Assembly (NCBI GenBank): GCA_902789345.1 | Contig: CADANT010000005.1 | Span: forward strand, 1-56,762 | DNA from: an uncultured Ruminococcus sp. | GTDB lineage: Bacteria > Bacillota > Clostridia > Oscillospirales > Acutalibacteraceae | Reading direction: 5' to 3' | Length of the DNA: 56,762 bases | Shown here: positions 24,073 through 32,784 of the stretch, piece after piece | Position numbering within the stretch: the stretch's first letter is position 1 | Layout: each line of letters starts with the position of its first letter | Translations under genes and position numbers: made by a program | The notes under the pieces: generated by a model | Seen by the model: the letters and a program-made list of their open reading frames with translations, nothing else | What the model was told of the DNA's origin: nothing | The model's database searches: none

Positions 24073-25122
24073 TTATTTTGCACTGCTTTTACTGCATTTG
24101 CGCTTTGGGCAGTTGCCGGTAACATCGTCAGAGCCACACTTGTAGCATATTTCGTTGGTAAGAGGCTTATCGTTAAAATATGCCTGTAAATTGTCAATGG
24201 TGGTTTGTGCAATGTTGCGCAGGGCCTCATTTGTTAAAAAAGCCTGGTGAGAGGTAACAATAACATTGGGCATAGAAACCAAAAGTGACAAAACATCATC
24301 ATTAATTATATCCTCGGAATAGTCCTCATAGAAAAAGGCAGTTTCCTCCTCGTAAACATCCAGTGCGGCACCGCCTATTTTTTTATCCTTTAGCCCTTGC
24401 AAAAGTGCCTGACTTTCTATAATAGCACCTCTTGAGGTGTTTAAAATAATAACTCCGTCTTTCATTTGCTTAATGGAATCTTTATTTATAAGGTGGTAGC
24501 TCTCTTTTGTAAGGGGGCAGTGCAGTGATATTATATGGCTCTCCTTAAAAATTGTTTCAAGGTCGGCGTAGGTTATGTCGCTGTTTTGCACAGGGTAGGG
24601 GTCGTATGCCAGTATATTCATTTTAAAGCCCCGACAAATATCAATAAATTCCCTTCCGATTTTGCCTGTTCCTATTACGCCTATTGTTTTTCCCTTTAGG
24701 TCAAAGCCTGTAAGACGAACAAGTGAGAAGTTATAATCTCTGGTTCGGTTATATGCTTTGTGGGTTTTTCTGTTAAGTGTAAGCAACAGTGCCATTGTAT
24801 ATTCGGCAACAGCATTCGGGGAATAACCCGGCACACGCATTACTGTTATTTTTTCATAAGCAGCCTTAAAATCTATGTTGTTGTAGCCGGCACAGCGCAT
24901 GGCTATTACCTCTACATTCATATCGCAAAGCTTTTTTATGGTGTTGCAGTCTATGGTGTCGTTTACAAAGGCCACCACACCGTCGCAGCCCAGGGCAAGC
25001 TTTGCCGTTTCGCTGTTTAGCTTATTTTCAAAATATTTAAACCGTATGCCCGGGTGAGGCAGTTTATTAAACCATTCTTTGTCATATGGCTTAGTATCAA
25101 AAAAAGCAACTATATGCTCCAT
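24073..25122 (-). CDS. D-2-hydroxyacid dehydrogenase (D-lactate dehydrogenase-like) with zinc-ribbon tail
   Basis: The 349-residue NAD-dependent enzyme has the D-isomer dehydrogenase layout: Rossmann G-T-G-K-I-G-R near residues 149-155, L-N-T-S-R-G-A near 227-233 with the substrate arginine, the glutamate region V-Y-E-E-E near 257 and catalytic histidine in T-S-H-Q-A near 293. It probably reduces pyruvate to D-lactate or acts on a related 2-oxoacid. Unusual is a C-terminal extension after the normal end: C-Y-K-C-G, then N-C-P-K-R-K-C, a likely zinc ribbon with a basic end. ATG 25122 follows an AAAGGATG site. Confidence 0.85.
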   Translation of the reverse strand: MEHIVAFFDTKPYDKEWFNKLPHPGIRFKYFENKLNSETAKLALGCDGVVAFVNDTIDCNTIKKLCDMNVEVIAMRCAGYNNIDFKAAYEKITVMRVPGYSPNAVAEYTMALLLTLNRKTHKAYNRTRDYNFSLVRLTGFDLKGKTIGVIGTGKIGREFIDICRGFKMNILAYDPYPVQNSDITYADLETIFKESHIISLHCPLTKESYHLINKDSIKQMKDGVIILNTSRGAIIESQALLQGLKDKKIGGAALDVYEEETAFFYEDYSEDIINDDVLSLLVSMPNVIVTSHQAFLTNEALRNIAQTTIDNLQAYFNDKPLTNEICYKCGSDDVTGNCPKRKCSKSSAK

Positions 25123-25212
25123 ATTAACACATCCTTTTTAATATGGTTAGCCGCCGGGAAGCTTTTTATACTTTGCTAAATTTTGTACATTGTTTTTGTT
25201 CGGTGATAATAA

Positions 25213-25261
25213 ATCACATACGATAAAACAATATGCCGGCATAACAGGAAAAATATGTGAT
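25213..25261. promoter_or_regulatory. Nested dyad between divergent dehydrogenase and regulator genes
   Basis: The 381-base gap 25123-25503 between divergent genes holds a perfect 12-base palindrome TATGCCGGCATA (25232-25243). It is flanked by ATCACATA (25213-25220) and TATGTGAT (25254-25261), which are inverted copies centred on almost the same base. This could be an operator for the divergent XRE regulator or another repressor. Beyond it lies only the promoter at 25288. Confidence 0.45.
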
Positions 25262-25287
25262 GTTTTTTCAAAGTTATTTTACTGAAA

Positions 25288-25315
25288 TTGACATTTATAT
25301 TACCGATGTTATAAT
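25288..25315 (+). promoter_or_regulatory. Promoter TTGACA-N16-TATAAT of the XRE gene
   Basis: Both hexamers are perfect with 16-base spacing. The predicted transcript has a leader of about 180 bases before the regulator start at 25504, with no clear structure. Confidence 0.75.
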
Positions 25316-25503
25316 GTAAATGTTTATGAAATGGGTAACAGCCCAAGTTTGATGATTCCTTTTTGGGAAAATTAATTAGTAAATATGGTTTTTAATAGCC
25401 GGACATATTGTGTCGGGTGTGTTAAATAAGGCATTTCTCGCTTTGTGTCGTGTTTAACAGAGCAAATATTTGATATTCTGTCAATAGAAAGGAGGTAACA
25501 ACA

Positions 25504-26079
25504 TTGGACCAAAAGAAAATAGGCTCTTTTCTAAAAAATTTGAGAAAGGGAAAGGGGCTTACACAAGAACAGCTTGCCGAGCAGTTCAATGTTTCGGCAA
25601 GGACAATTTCCAGATGGGAAACAGGTAGCAATATGCCTGATTTAAGTTTACTGGTTGAGCTTGCAGATTTTTATGATGTTGACATCCGAGAAATTATTGA
25701 CGGAGAGAGGAAAGGCGAGATTATGAATATGGAAGAAAAAGAAACCCTGACAAAAGTTGCAGACTATGCGGACAACGAGAAAAATGTTCTGTTAAAAAGA
25801 CTTAGAATATTCAGCATTATAGGTTTATGCTCATTGGTTGGCGGGCTTATTATGCTGGCGGTGGGGGAGAATGACAACCTTCCGGTGTATGACTATATTA
25901 TGGGAATTATGTTCGGTTTAGTAGGAGGTGCTTTAATTACAACTATTTTCTATTCAACGGGAATACTGACTGCAGTAAGGAAAAATGAATCTGCAAAGCG
26001 TCTAAGCAAAATTATTGCCACAATTGCAATTGCTATAGGTGTAATAATGCTTATAGTGTCTATTGTATTTCCAACATAA
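25504..26079 (+). CDS. Membrane-linked XRE-family transcriptional regulator
   Basis: TTG 25504 follows an AAAGGAGG site. Residues 1-62 form a Cro/CI-type helix-turn-helix: F-L-K-N-L-R-K-G-K-G-L-T-Q-E-Q-L-A, then V-S-A-R-T-I-S-R-W-E-T-G, ending E-I-I-D-G-E-R. After a charged linker there are three membrane helices (about 102-123, 129-151 and 168-190). Proteins of this build are common in Clostridia; how the membrane part controls DNA binding is unknown. The gene stands alone, divergent from the dehydrogenase, and ends at a strong terminator. Confidence 0.88.
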   Translation: MDQKKIGSFLKNLRKGKGLTQEQLAEQFNVSARTISRWETGSNMPDLSLLVELADFYDVDIREIIDGERKGEIMNMEEKETLTKVADYADNEKNVLLKRLRIFSIIGLCSLVGGLIMLAVGENDNLPVYDYIMGIMFGLVGGALITTIFYSTGILTAVRKNESAKRLSKIIATIAIAIGVIMLIVSIVFPT

Positions 26080-26126
26080 TTATTTTGGACAAAAAAATAA
26101 TATGTGATGAACCTTCACAACAACAT

Positions 26127-26168
26127 AGCCCTTTGAGAGAGGAATAATGCCTTTCTCAAAGGGCTTTT
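26127..26168 (+). terminator. Terminator of the XRE gene
   Basis: A perfect 12-base stem (26127-26138 with 26154-26165) with a 15-base loop is followed by a TTTT tract. Confidence 0.8.
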
Positions 26169-26225
26169 AGTTTTGTATAAAACAGGCTGTAGGTGGTGAT
26201 TAAAAAATATTTTGTAATTAAAAAC

Positions 26226-27524
26226 TTAAAGCTTTAAGTCGCCGTTTGCAGGGTTATCAAGAACCTTTCCTTTTTCTGAAAAGCGAGAACCGTGACACGG
26301 GCAGTCCCACGAATGTTCGGCACTGTTCCATTTTAATGCACAGCCAAGGTGAGGGCACCTCTTTTCTGAAATTGTAAGAAGGTTTTTGGTTGCCTCAAAC
26401 CCATTGACTAACAGCTGTGGCGTAAGAATATTTCGTGAAGGGTTAAAAACATCTGCAAAATCGTTTGCTCCCAAAGTCAGCAAATCACTTATAATAATTG
26501 CCGACACCATGGAGCCTGTCATTCCCCATTTATTAAATCCGCTTGCTACATAAAAATTTGGGGTATGCTTTGAGTATTTTCCTATATAGGGTATGTCGTC
26601 AAGGCTCATACAGTCCTGCGCCGCCCAATGAAACTTTTCGTTGGCGTAGGGGTAAAATCTTTTTGCAAGGGTACGCAGTTCGTTATAATTACCGCCACTT
26701 TTTCCTGTACGGTGGCCTCCTCCCTCAAACAACAGAAAGTTTTTGTAATTTCTAAAGGAATTTCCCTTTCTGTTTTCATCAACATACATTCCGTTAAGCT
26801 GTTGTGCATTATCAAGTGCTATAACATAAGAACGGTGCTGGTATAATTTTAAAAAATAACTGCCGTGCTTGTTTATAAATGGAAAATGGGTTGCCGCAAC
26901 AATTTTTTTGGCGTGGATTTTGCCGCAGTCGGTAATTGCAGAGCTTTCTGTCATTTCACGCACAAAGGTATTTTCGTATATGTTTAGTCCATTTGCTATT
27001 ATCGCCACAAATTTTAGAGGGTTAAATTGTGCCTGGTGTGGAAACTTCACCGCACCCACGGTTTTTATCGGAATAGAAACATCTTCGCAAAATTCAGCGT
27101 TATATCCGATTTTCATTAGCGCATTCATTTCGTTTTCAAGCTTAAGTCGGTTGTCTGCAGAATATACAAAGTTATCTTTTCTTTCGTAATCGCATTCTGC
27201 ATTTTTACACAGCTCTTCATACTTCTTTAGTGCACGCTTATTAATTTCCAAATATTTTTGTGCGGGTTCAAGCCCTTTGGTTTTTAAAATTTTCTGATAA
27301 ACCAAACCGTGCTGAAAGGTTATTTTTGCAGTGGTGTTTTGGGTTGTTCCCGAGCAAATTCTGTCCTTTTCCACAAGAACATACTTTACACCCTTTTGGT
27401 GTAAAAAATATGCCGTAAGAATTCCTGCCATACCGCCGCCTATAATAAGCACATCTGTGTTAATATCACCCTTTAGTCGGGGGAACTCCGGAATATTAAC
27501 TGTTTCTTGCCATACTGATTTCAT
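26226..27524 (-). CDS. FAD-dependent oxidoreductase with C-terminal Rieske domain
   Basis: The 432-residue protein has an N-terminal FAD-binding fold (D-V-L-I-I-G-G-G-M-A-G near residues 24-34, V-L-V-E-K-D following) of the DadA/glycine-oxidase type and a C-terminal Rieske [2Fe-2S] domain: C-P-H-L-G-C near 389-394 and C-P-C-H-G-S near 406-411. This fusion (YhfW-like) is found across Firmicutes. It probably oxidises an amine or amino acid and passes electrons to the iron-sulfur centre; the substrate is unknown. An RBS GGAGGAATT precedes ATG 27524. The length fits, but the Rieske domain ends soon after its second motif. Confidence 0.9.
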   Translation of the reverse strand: MKSVWQETVNIPEFPRLKGDINTDVLIIGGGMAGILTAYFLHQKGVKYVLVEKDRICSGTTQNTTAKITFQHGLVYQKILKTKGLEPAQKYLEINKRALKKYEELCKNAECDYERKDNFVYSADNRLKLENEMNALMKIGYNAEFCEDVSIPIKTVGAVKFPHQAQFNPLKFVAIIANGLNIYENTFVREMTESSAITDCGKIHAKKIVAATHFPFINKHGSYFLKLYQHRSYVIALDNAQQLNGMYVDENRKGNSFRNYKNFLLFEGGGHRTGKSGGNYNELRTLAKRFYPYANEKFHWAAQDCMSLDDIPYIGKYSKHTPNFYVASGFNKWGMTGSMVSAIIISDLLTLGANDFADVFNPSRNILTPQLLVNGFEATKNLLTISEKRCPHLGCALKWNSAEHSWDCPCHGSRFSEKGKVLDNPANGDLKL

Positions 27525-27542
27525 AAATTCCTCCTATTGCAA

Positions 27543-27576
27543 AAACACCATTTGAAAACAACTTCAAATGGTGTTT
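27543..27576 (-). terminator. Terminator of the 91-residue gene
   Basis: A perfect 14-base stem (27543-27556 with 27563-27576) with a 6-base loop lies just past the stop of the minus-strand gene at 27581 and has a T-run on that strand. Confidence 0.8.
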
Positions 27577-27580
27577 AAAA

Positions 27581-27856
27581 TTATAAATCCTGTAAATCTG
27601 CCGCTGTAATATCGTTTTCAAGGTTATCTCTTGCAAGGTCGTTGTCAATAGCGGCATAAACCGAAGATATAGGTTTCTCTTTTGAAGTAGGCACTGAATG
27701 ATATACCTTTAGTGAAGGTGCTTCTGTACCTGCAATAATCGGATTCGCACGCTTTTTTCCGTGCTTTGCTTTCCCTTGAATTTCAGGTACAGGCGGCACT
27801 TCATTACGCGGCTGAGTATGCGTACGGTCTATACGGTTCATTCCCTGTTTTGCCAT
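27581..27856 (-). CDS. Small protein of unknown function
   Basis: A 91-residue, proline- and lysine-rich, probably disordered protein (R-T-H-T-Q-P-R-N-E-V-P-P-V-P near residues 10-23, K-A-K-H-G-K-K-R near 29-36) with an acidic C-terminus (A-I-D-N-D-L-A-R-D-N-L-E-N-D-I). Not recognised. It has a GGGGTGATTAA ribosome region and its own terminator. The charge pattern would suit a small nucleic-acid- or protein-binding factor, which is only a guess. Confidence 0.65.
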   Translation of the reverse strand: MAKQGMNRIDRTHTQPRNEVPPVPEIQGKAKHGKKRANPIIAGTEAPSLKVYHSVPTSKEKPISSVYAAIDNDLARDNLENDITAADLQDL

Positions 27857-28110
27857 TTAATCACCCCGCATTTAGTGTTTACAGCAAAAACATCTTTATA
27901 CAGAGGTGAGTTTTTAAGTTGCGCTTGTCAGTAAAAAATATAACCTGCCGGATTAATATGTTTTTTCGTGAAGATTTAAGATAAAAATTGTTTTTTTATA
28001 AATTTAACATTTATATAATTTGTTAAATTATAAATAGATTTTTATTTATGAAAGTCAAATCAAGTTAAGTAATGTTATAATAGGTATAATGTATTTATTC
28101 GGTAAAGGCG

Positions 28111-29091
28111 GTGCACAAAGTGAAAGAGTGGCATAGAAGTATACAAAGTATTGTACTTGAAATTGACAAATGTATAAAAAGTCAAAACGACGAGGCTCTA
28201 ACGCTTGCTTATTTGGCAGAATTTCTTGGGTATTCCGAGTATTATGTTTCCAGAAAGTTTAAAAAAATATCCGGAATGCAGCTGCGGGACTATCTGCGCT
28301 ACAGAAAGCTTGCTTTTGCACTTAAGGAAATTCGGGATACAAAAAGCGGGATTCTAGACATAGCTGTAAAATACGGCTTTTCATCTCACGAAGCATTTAC
28401 CCGTGCTTTTAAAGAGGCGTATGGCACTACGCCAAGTGAGTATCGCAGTAATCCAAAACCGGTTGTGCTTCGTACGGCAATTAAGCCTTTTGACTGTTAT
28501 TTATTAGGAATAGGGGGAACAGGTATGGCAAAATCATCAGAAGACATTAAAATTTACTTTGTAACAATTCCGGCACATAAGTTTTTGCATATCAGAAATT
28601 ACGAAAGTATAGGTTACTTTGATTTTTGGCAAAAGCAAAGTAAAATTCCGGGGCAAGACTGTGAAACCATTTGCGGCTTGTTGGACAGCATTAAGGGTAA
28701 GTTAGACGATATAGGTGGCAGTGAGGCAGATGCCGCAGCCGGTCAGCTTATGGCGTTTATAAATGAACCTGAGGGCAGAATATGCAGCTGGGGCATTCCA
28801 CTTGCCGAAAGCTACGGTGTTCGTTTACCTGTAGATTACAACGGAGAAGTGCCGCCGCAAATGCAGATAATGGATGTTCCCGCAGGCGAATACATTGTGT
28901 TTGAACACGGGCCTTTTAATTTTGAAAAGGAAAATGCTGTTGTAGAGGCAAAAATAGAAAAAGCAATGAAGGAGTTTGATTACTCAAAAAGCGGTTATGA
29001 ATTAGATACTGCTCAAGGCAGAGTGTTTTATTTTTATCACGATTGTAAACGCTTTTGGAAGTATGTCAGACCGGTAAAGAAAATAAAATAA
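28111..29091 (+). CDS. AraC-family regulator with GyrI-like effector domain
   Basis: The 326-residue protein begins with two helix-turn-helix motifs of the AraC type (residues 10-105): L-A-Y-L-A-E-F-L-G-Y-S-E-Y-Y-V-S-R-K-F, and the second-helix signature D-I-A-V-K-Y-G-F-S-S-H-E-A-F-T-R-A-F followed by T-P-S-E-Y-R. Residues 125-322 resemble GyrI/SOUL-like ligand-binding domains (I-K-P-F-D-C-Y, then P-A-G-E-Y-I-V-F-E-H-G-P). Such regulators respond to small hydrophobic ligands. GTG 28111 is used; a GTG three codons later is also possible. Two TATAAT hexamers lie upstream at 28076 and 28085. Confidence 0.88.
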   Translation: MHKVKEWHRSIQSIVLEIDKCIKSQNDEALTLAYLAEFLGYSEYYVSRKFKKISGMQLRDYLRYRKLAFALKEIRDTKSGILDIAVKYGFSSHEAFTRAFKEAYGTTPSEYRSNPKPVVLRTAIKPFDCYLLGIGGTGMAKSSEDIKIYFVTIPAHKFLHIRNYESIGYFDFWQKQSKIPGQDCETICGLLDSIKGKLDDIGGSEADAAAGQLMAFINEPEGRICSWGIPLAESYGVRLPVDYNGEVPPQMQIMDVPAGEYIVFEHGPFNFEKENAVVEAKIEKAMKEFDYSKSGYELDTAQGRVFYFYHDCKRFWKYVRPVKKIK

Positions 29092-29103
29092 TATTTTGTA
29101 AAT

Positions 29104-29136
29104 CCCCGGTGGCGTAACAGCTTCCGGGGGCTTTTT
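29104..29136 (+). terminator. Terminator of the AraC gene
   Basis: CCCCGG (29104-29109) pairs with CCGGGG (29124-29129) and TTTTT follows. Confidence 0.75.
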
Positions 29137-29243
29137 GTCTGATAAGCTAAAGTGTGTTTAAAAGCACACAATATATTTAGTTATAATTCTACATATTTTT
29201 CTGATAAAGATTTTGTTTGTATATTTCTTTTGCCTAGTGCTTG

Positions 29244-29252
29244 TGTTATAAT
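29244..29252 (+). promoter_or_regulatory. Extended -10 promoter of the LOG gene
   Basis: TGT directly followed by TATAAT lies 20 bases before the start codon at 29273; no good -35 hexamer is seen, as is common with extended -10 promoters. Confidence 0.5.
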
Positions 29253-29272
29253 ACAAAAAAGGGGATGAAATT

Positions 29273-29812
29273 ATGAATATTACAGTATATCTTGGAGCTT
29301 TTCAGGGGAACGACCCGTTGTTGGGTGACGCTGTAAGAGAGCTTGGCACTTGGATAGGGGAAAGTGGAAAATCCCTTGTTTACGGCGGTTCAAAATCGGG
29401 GCTTATGGGAGAGATAGCAAAAAGTGTTCTTAATGCCGGCGGCAAGGTTACCGGTGTTGAGCCAGAATTTTTTATTGAGAAAAACCTGCAGTATGAAGCC
29501 CTTACAAACATTATTATAACTAAGGATATTCCTCAGCGTAAGAAAAAGATGATTGAACTGGGGGACGCCTTTATTGCTTTCCCCGGTGGTACAGGTACCC
29601 TGGAGGAAATAACAGAAGTAATGTCGATGGTATCCTTAAAGCGTATAAATGCACCATGTATTTTGTATAATCTTAACGGATATTACAACGGACTGAAAAC
29701 TTTGCTTAATCATATGATAGAAATGGGCCTGTCTACAGAAAACAGACAGCAGGGAATATATTTTGCTGAAAACCTTAGCCAAATAAAAGAACTGCTTGCC
29801 CAAATTGGTTAA
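29273..29812 (+). CDS. LOG family protein (TIGR00730)
   Basis: The 179-residue protein has the LOG/lysine-decarboxylase-like fold with Y-G-G-S-K-S-G-L-M-G near residues 38-47 and the signature P-G-G-T-G-T-L-E-E near residues 104-112. Members hydrolyse nucleoside 5'-monophosphates to free base and ribose phosphate; in plants this releases cytokinins, in bacteria the physiological substrate is uncertain. ATG 29273 follows an AAGGGGATG site. It probably shares a transcript with the methyltransferase gene 42 bases downstream. Confidence 0.9.
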   Translation: MNITVYLGAFQGNDPLLGDAVRELGTWIGESGKSLVYGGSKSGLMGEIAKSVLNAGGKVTGVEPEFFIEKNLQYEALTNIIITKDIPQRKKKMIELGDAFIAFPGGTGTLEEITEVMSMVSLKRINAPCILYNLNGYYNGLKTLLNHMIEMGLSTENRQQGIYFAENLSQIKELLAQIG

Positions 29813-29854
29813 TATACATAGGAGTTAGTTACAGATAAACTGGGGGGAATTATA

Positions 29855-30436
29855 ATGTGGTTTCAGGTAGCCGGTATTGCCATTTTGCTTGTTTTTTACG
29901 GGTGCTACTTTATTAAAATGATAAGTCAGCATAAAAAGGGTATAAAAACCGATCAAATAGGTAAAGGAAAGGTTGGCTTTGTAAAGTTTGTAGAGATAAC
30001 AATGAAAGTTGTTACATATTTGGTTCCTGCTGTGGAGATAGTCAGCATTATTTTAAATATCTCGTTTTTTGCTGTGCCTGTAAGGATTGTTGGTGTGTTG
30101 GTAGCCATTGTTGGCGTGGCTGTGTTTATAATATCGGTACTGACAATGAGGGACAGCTGGAGAGCCGGAGTATCCAAAACAGATAAAACCGAGCTTGTAA
30201 CAAAGGGAATATACAAAATCAGCCGAAACCCTGCGTTTTTGGGCTTCGACCTTATGTATTTAGGGATTTTATTAATGTTCTTTAATTTGGTATTGTTTGA
30301 AGTTTCCCTGTTTGCAATGCTTATGTTTCACCTACAGATTGTTAATGTTGAAGAGGAATTTTTGCTTGAGGCCTTTGGCGATGAATATCTGCGTTATAAG
30401 AAGAAGGTATGCAGATACATAGGAAGAAAAAGATAA
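29855..30436 (+). CDS. Isoprenylcysteine carboxyl methyltransferase-like membrane protein
   Basis: The 193-residue protein has about five membrane helices and the C-terminal ICMT/PEMT-type signature: L-V-T-K-G-I-Y-K-I-S-R-N-P-A-F-L-G near residues 112-128, then E-E-E-F-L-L-E-A-F-G-D-E-Y near 165-177 with Y-K-K-K-V-C-R at the end. Proteins of this group use SAM to methylate small membrane-associated substrates; in bacteria the substrate is generally unknown. ATG 29855 follows a weak GGGGGAA site. Confidence 0.85.
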   Translation: MWFQVAGIAILLVFYGCYFIKMISQHKKGIKTDQIGKGKVGFVKFVEITMKVVTYLVPAVEIVSIILNISFFAVPVRIVGVLVAIVGVAVFIISVLTMRDSWRAGVSKTDKTELVTKGIYKISRNPAFLGFDLMYLGILLMFFNLVLFEVSLFAMLMFHLQIVNVEEEFLLEAFGDEYLRYKKKVCRYIGRKR

Positions 30437-30456
30437 ACACAATGTTAAAATGTGGA

Positions 30457-30493
30457 AAAGCCCCTAAGGGATTAACTCTCCCTTGGGGGCTTT
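30457..30493 (+). terminator. Terminator, probably shared by convergent operons
   Basis: A 14-base stem with one G-U pair (30457-30470 with 30480-30493) closes the plus-strand LOG/methyltransferase unit. It lies 44 bases past the stop of pheA on the minus strand and carries short T/A ends on both sides. Confidence 0.75.
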
Positions 30494-30536
30494 GTGTGTA
30501 TATGAAAGTTGTTTATTAATTGTTATTTACAAAGAA

Positions 30537-31667
30537 TTACAGCTCCTTGTAGTTGCCCAAGAATGAAAACTCCGGCATTTCCTCCGACAGGGCACACAGT
30601 AGGTTTACCACCTTTGGGTTGTTGTGTACGCTGCCCTGAAAATCAAGGTAGAACAGATACTCAAAGGCTCTGCCGTCTCGTGGGCGTGACTCAAGCTTTG
30701 TAAGGTTCATTCCGTTGGAGCTAAAGCGGCCAAGCACATTGTACAGTGAACCTGTAACATGCGGCAGTGAAAAGCAAAGGCTTATTTTGTCGGCGTCCTT
30801 AGGTATAATAAGCTCCTTTGATATTACTATAAAGCGTGTGCTGTTGTCCTTGTTATTTTGGCAGCCCTCAACAAGCACCTTTAGCCCATATTCCTGGGCA
30901 GCTTTTTTAGTGCATATTGCTGCACAGTTTAAACGCTTTTCTTTGGCTATGTCCTGTGCGGCAATGGCTGTGTTTGGTGACGGTACAGTGGTAAAATTGT
31001 GTGCCGTTGTAAAGTCGGTACACTGAGCCAATGCCTGTGGGTGTGACCACACCTGCTCTATGTCTGACAGTTGGCTTTGTTTTATTGCACACAAGCAGTG
31101 CTGAATAGGTAAGTCCAGTGCCTTTACTATGTAAAAACGGTATTTTAAAATAAGGTCGTAAACATCGGCTACAGAGCCGGCAGATGAATTTTCTACAGGC
31201 AGTACGCCGTATTTTGCTTCACCGTTGTTTACTGCCTCAAATACCTGCGAAAAACTTCTGTAAAACACAGGTGTACCGTCAGGAAACAGCTGTGTAGCCG
31301 CTTCGTGTGAATTTGCACCCTTTACACCCTGTAGGGCAATTTTTACGCCATGAGTTTTGTCTAAGTCACCCTTTGAGGTTTCAATAAGACTGCGTATTTT
31401 TTTGCCTGAGCCTATAATGTCGTGCTGAAGTCCGCGGCTAAGCTCCATAATGTTAGAAAAAAGCAGCTGTGCGGCATAGCCGTACTCTCCGCCCTCTTTT
31501 TCCACTTTATCAAGAATCTCCTGTTCACGCTTTACATTTAAAACAGGAGTGTTGTTTTCTTTTTTGTAAAGAGCCACCTGCTTACTGCATTCCATACGCT
31601 TTGTAAACAGCTTTATAAGCTCCTTGTCAATGCTGTCAATTTCTGTTCTAATGTCCTTTAAGTCCAT
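30537..31667 (-). CDS. pheA: Bifunctional chorismate mutase / prephenate dehydratase
   Basis: The 376-residue enzyme converts chorismate to prephenate and then phenylpyruvate. Domains in order: chorismate mutase (residues 1-85, starting L-K-D-I-R-T-E-I-D-S-I-D, with R-M-E-C-S-K), prephenate dehydratase (about 104-285; N-S-S-A-G-S near 162 and N-S-T-R-F-I-V near 275 with the conserved T-R-F), and a regulatory ACT domain (about 293-370) with the E-S-R-P motif that senses phenylalanine. It is the last gene of the aromatic operon, 12 bases after aroC. Confidence 0.96.
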   Translation of the reverse strand: MDLKDIRTEIDSIDKELIKLFTKRMECSKQVALYKKENNTPVLNVKREQEILDKVEKEGGEYGYAAQLLFSNIMELSRGLQHDIIGSGKKIRSLIETSKGDLDKTHGVKIALQGVKGANSHEAATQLFPDGTPVFYRSFSQVFEAVNNGEAKYGVLPVENSSAGSVADVYDLILKYRFYIVKALDLPIQHCLCAIKQSQLSDIEQVWSHPQALAQCTDFTTAHNFTTVPSPNTAIAAQDIAKEKRLNCAAICTKKAAQEYGLKVLVEGCQNNKDNSTRFIVISKELIIPKDADKISLCFSLPHVTGSLYNVLGRFSSNGMNLTKLESRPRDGRAFEYLFYLDFQGSVHNNPKVVNLLCALSEEMPEFSFLGNYKEL

Positions 31668-31679
31668 TTTCCGGCCCCC

Positions 31680-32759
31680 TTACAGTAAATTAATAAGTGC
31701 AATAGCCAGTGCGGATTCCGCCACAACTGTTGCCCGTGGTACTATGCAAGGGTCGTGTCTGCCGTGAATAACAAGCTCTGTGTTTTCGTGCTTTGTCAAG
31801 TCTACGGTTTGCTGTGGCTTTGAAATAGACGGTGTAGGTTTTACGGCTATTCTGAACAAAATAGGCATACCGTTTGTAATGCCGCCTGTAATACCGCCGT
31901 TGTTGTTGCTTAGGGTTACTACCTTGCCGTTTTCGTCATATGCGTACTGGTCGTTTGCTTGGCTTCCCAACATTTCTGTTATGGCAAAGCCTGCGCCAAA
32001 CTCTATACCCTTTACCGCCGGTATGCCAAACATAATAGAGGATATAAGGTTTTCTACCCCACCAAACATAGGGCTTCCTATGCCGGCCGGTACTCCTGTG
32101 GCAACACACTCTATTACGCCGCCGGTGCTGTCCTGTGACATTCTGGCGTTTTCAATGTATTCTCTCATTTTTGGCTCTGAACTAGGGTCAATTACAGGAA
32201 AGCTCTGTTTGTTAAGGCTGTCAATAAGACTTTCGTCAACCTTTAAAGGATTAAACTTGCTGTCACACACCTTGCCTACAGACTGAATATGAGAGGCAAT
32301 TTTTATGCCCTTTTTCTCTAAAATTTGTCGGCATACAGAACCTGCAAATACAATAGGAGCAGTAAGTCTGCCGGAGAAATGACCGCCGCCACGAATGTCG
32401 TTAAACCCGTTGTAGCGTATAAAACCCGGATAGTCGCCGTGCCCCGGCCTTGGAGCTGTTAATAAATTGCCATAGTCCCCTGAACGGGTGTTGGTGTTTT
32501 CTATAACAGCACACATAGGCGTACCTGTGGTGGTGTCGTTAAGCATACCGCTTAGTATTTGCGGCAAATCCTTTTCAAGCCTTGGTGTAGCTGTTTTGTC
32601 CTTACCGGGAGCACGCCTGCCCATATGCATAAGCACCTGCTCCATATCTATTTTTTCACCGGCAGGCAAATTGTCTACAACCACGCCTATACCCTTACCG
32701 TGGCTTTCGCCGAATATTGATATTTTTACTTTGTTGCCCCAACAAGATGACATTGGCAC
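31680..32759 (-). CDS. aroC: Chorismate synthase
   Basis: The 359-residue FMN-dependent enzyme makes chorismate from EPSP, the last step of the shikimate trunk. Recognised by G-E-S-H-G-K-G-I-G near residues 15-23, the G-R-R-A-P-G segment near 47, R-P-G-H-G-D-Y near 103-109, the F-S-G-R-L-T-A signature near 130-136, and the C-terminal H-D-P-C-I-V-P-R-A. Full length. It lies between aroA and pheA with short gaps. Confidence 0.97.
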   Translation of the reverse strand: MPMSSCWGNKVKISIFGESHGKGIGVVVDNLPAGEKIDMEQVLMHMGRRAPGKDKTATPRLEKDLPQILSGMLNDTTTGTPMCAVIENTNTRSGDYGNLLTAPRPGHGDYPGFIRYNGFNDIRGGGHFSGRLTAPIVFAGSVCRQILEKKGIKIASHIQSVGKVCDSKFNPLKVDESLIDSLNKQSFPVIDPSSEPKMREYIENARMSQDSTGGVIECVATGVPAGIGSPMFGGVENLISSIMFGIPAVKGIEFGAGFAITEMLGSQANDQYAYDENGKVVTLSNNNGGITGGITNGMPILFRIAVKPTPSISKPQQTVDLTKHENTELVIHGRHDPCIVPRATVVAESALAIALINLL

Positions 32760-32784
32760 AGCCTCCTACTTTATATATTACTGT

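Noticed and set aside
26226-27524. Rieske-oxidoreductase fusion as a novelty
   Set aside because: This FAD plus Rieske arrangement is known in many Firmicutes (YhfW-like), so it is annotated but not listed as a finding.
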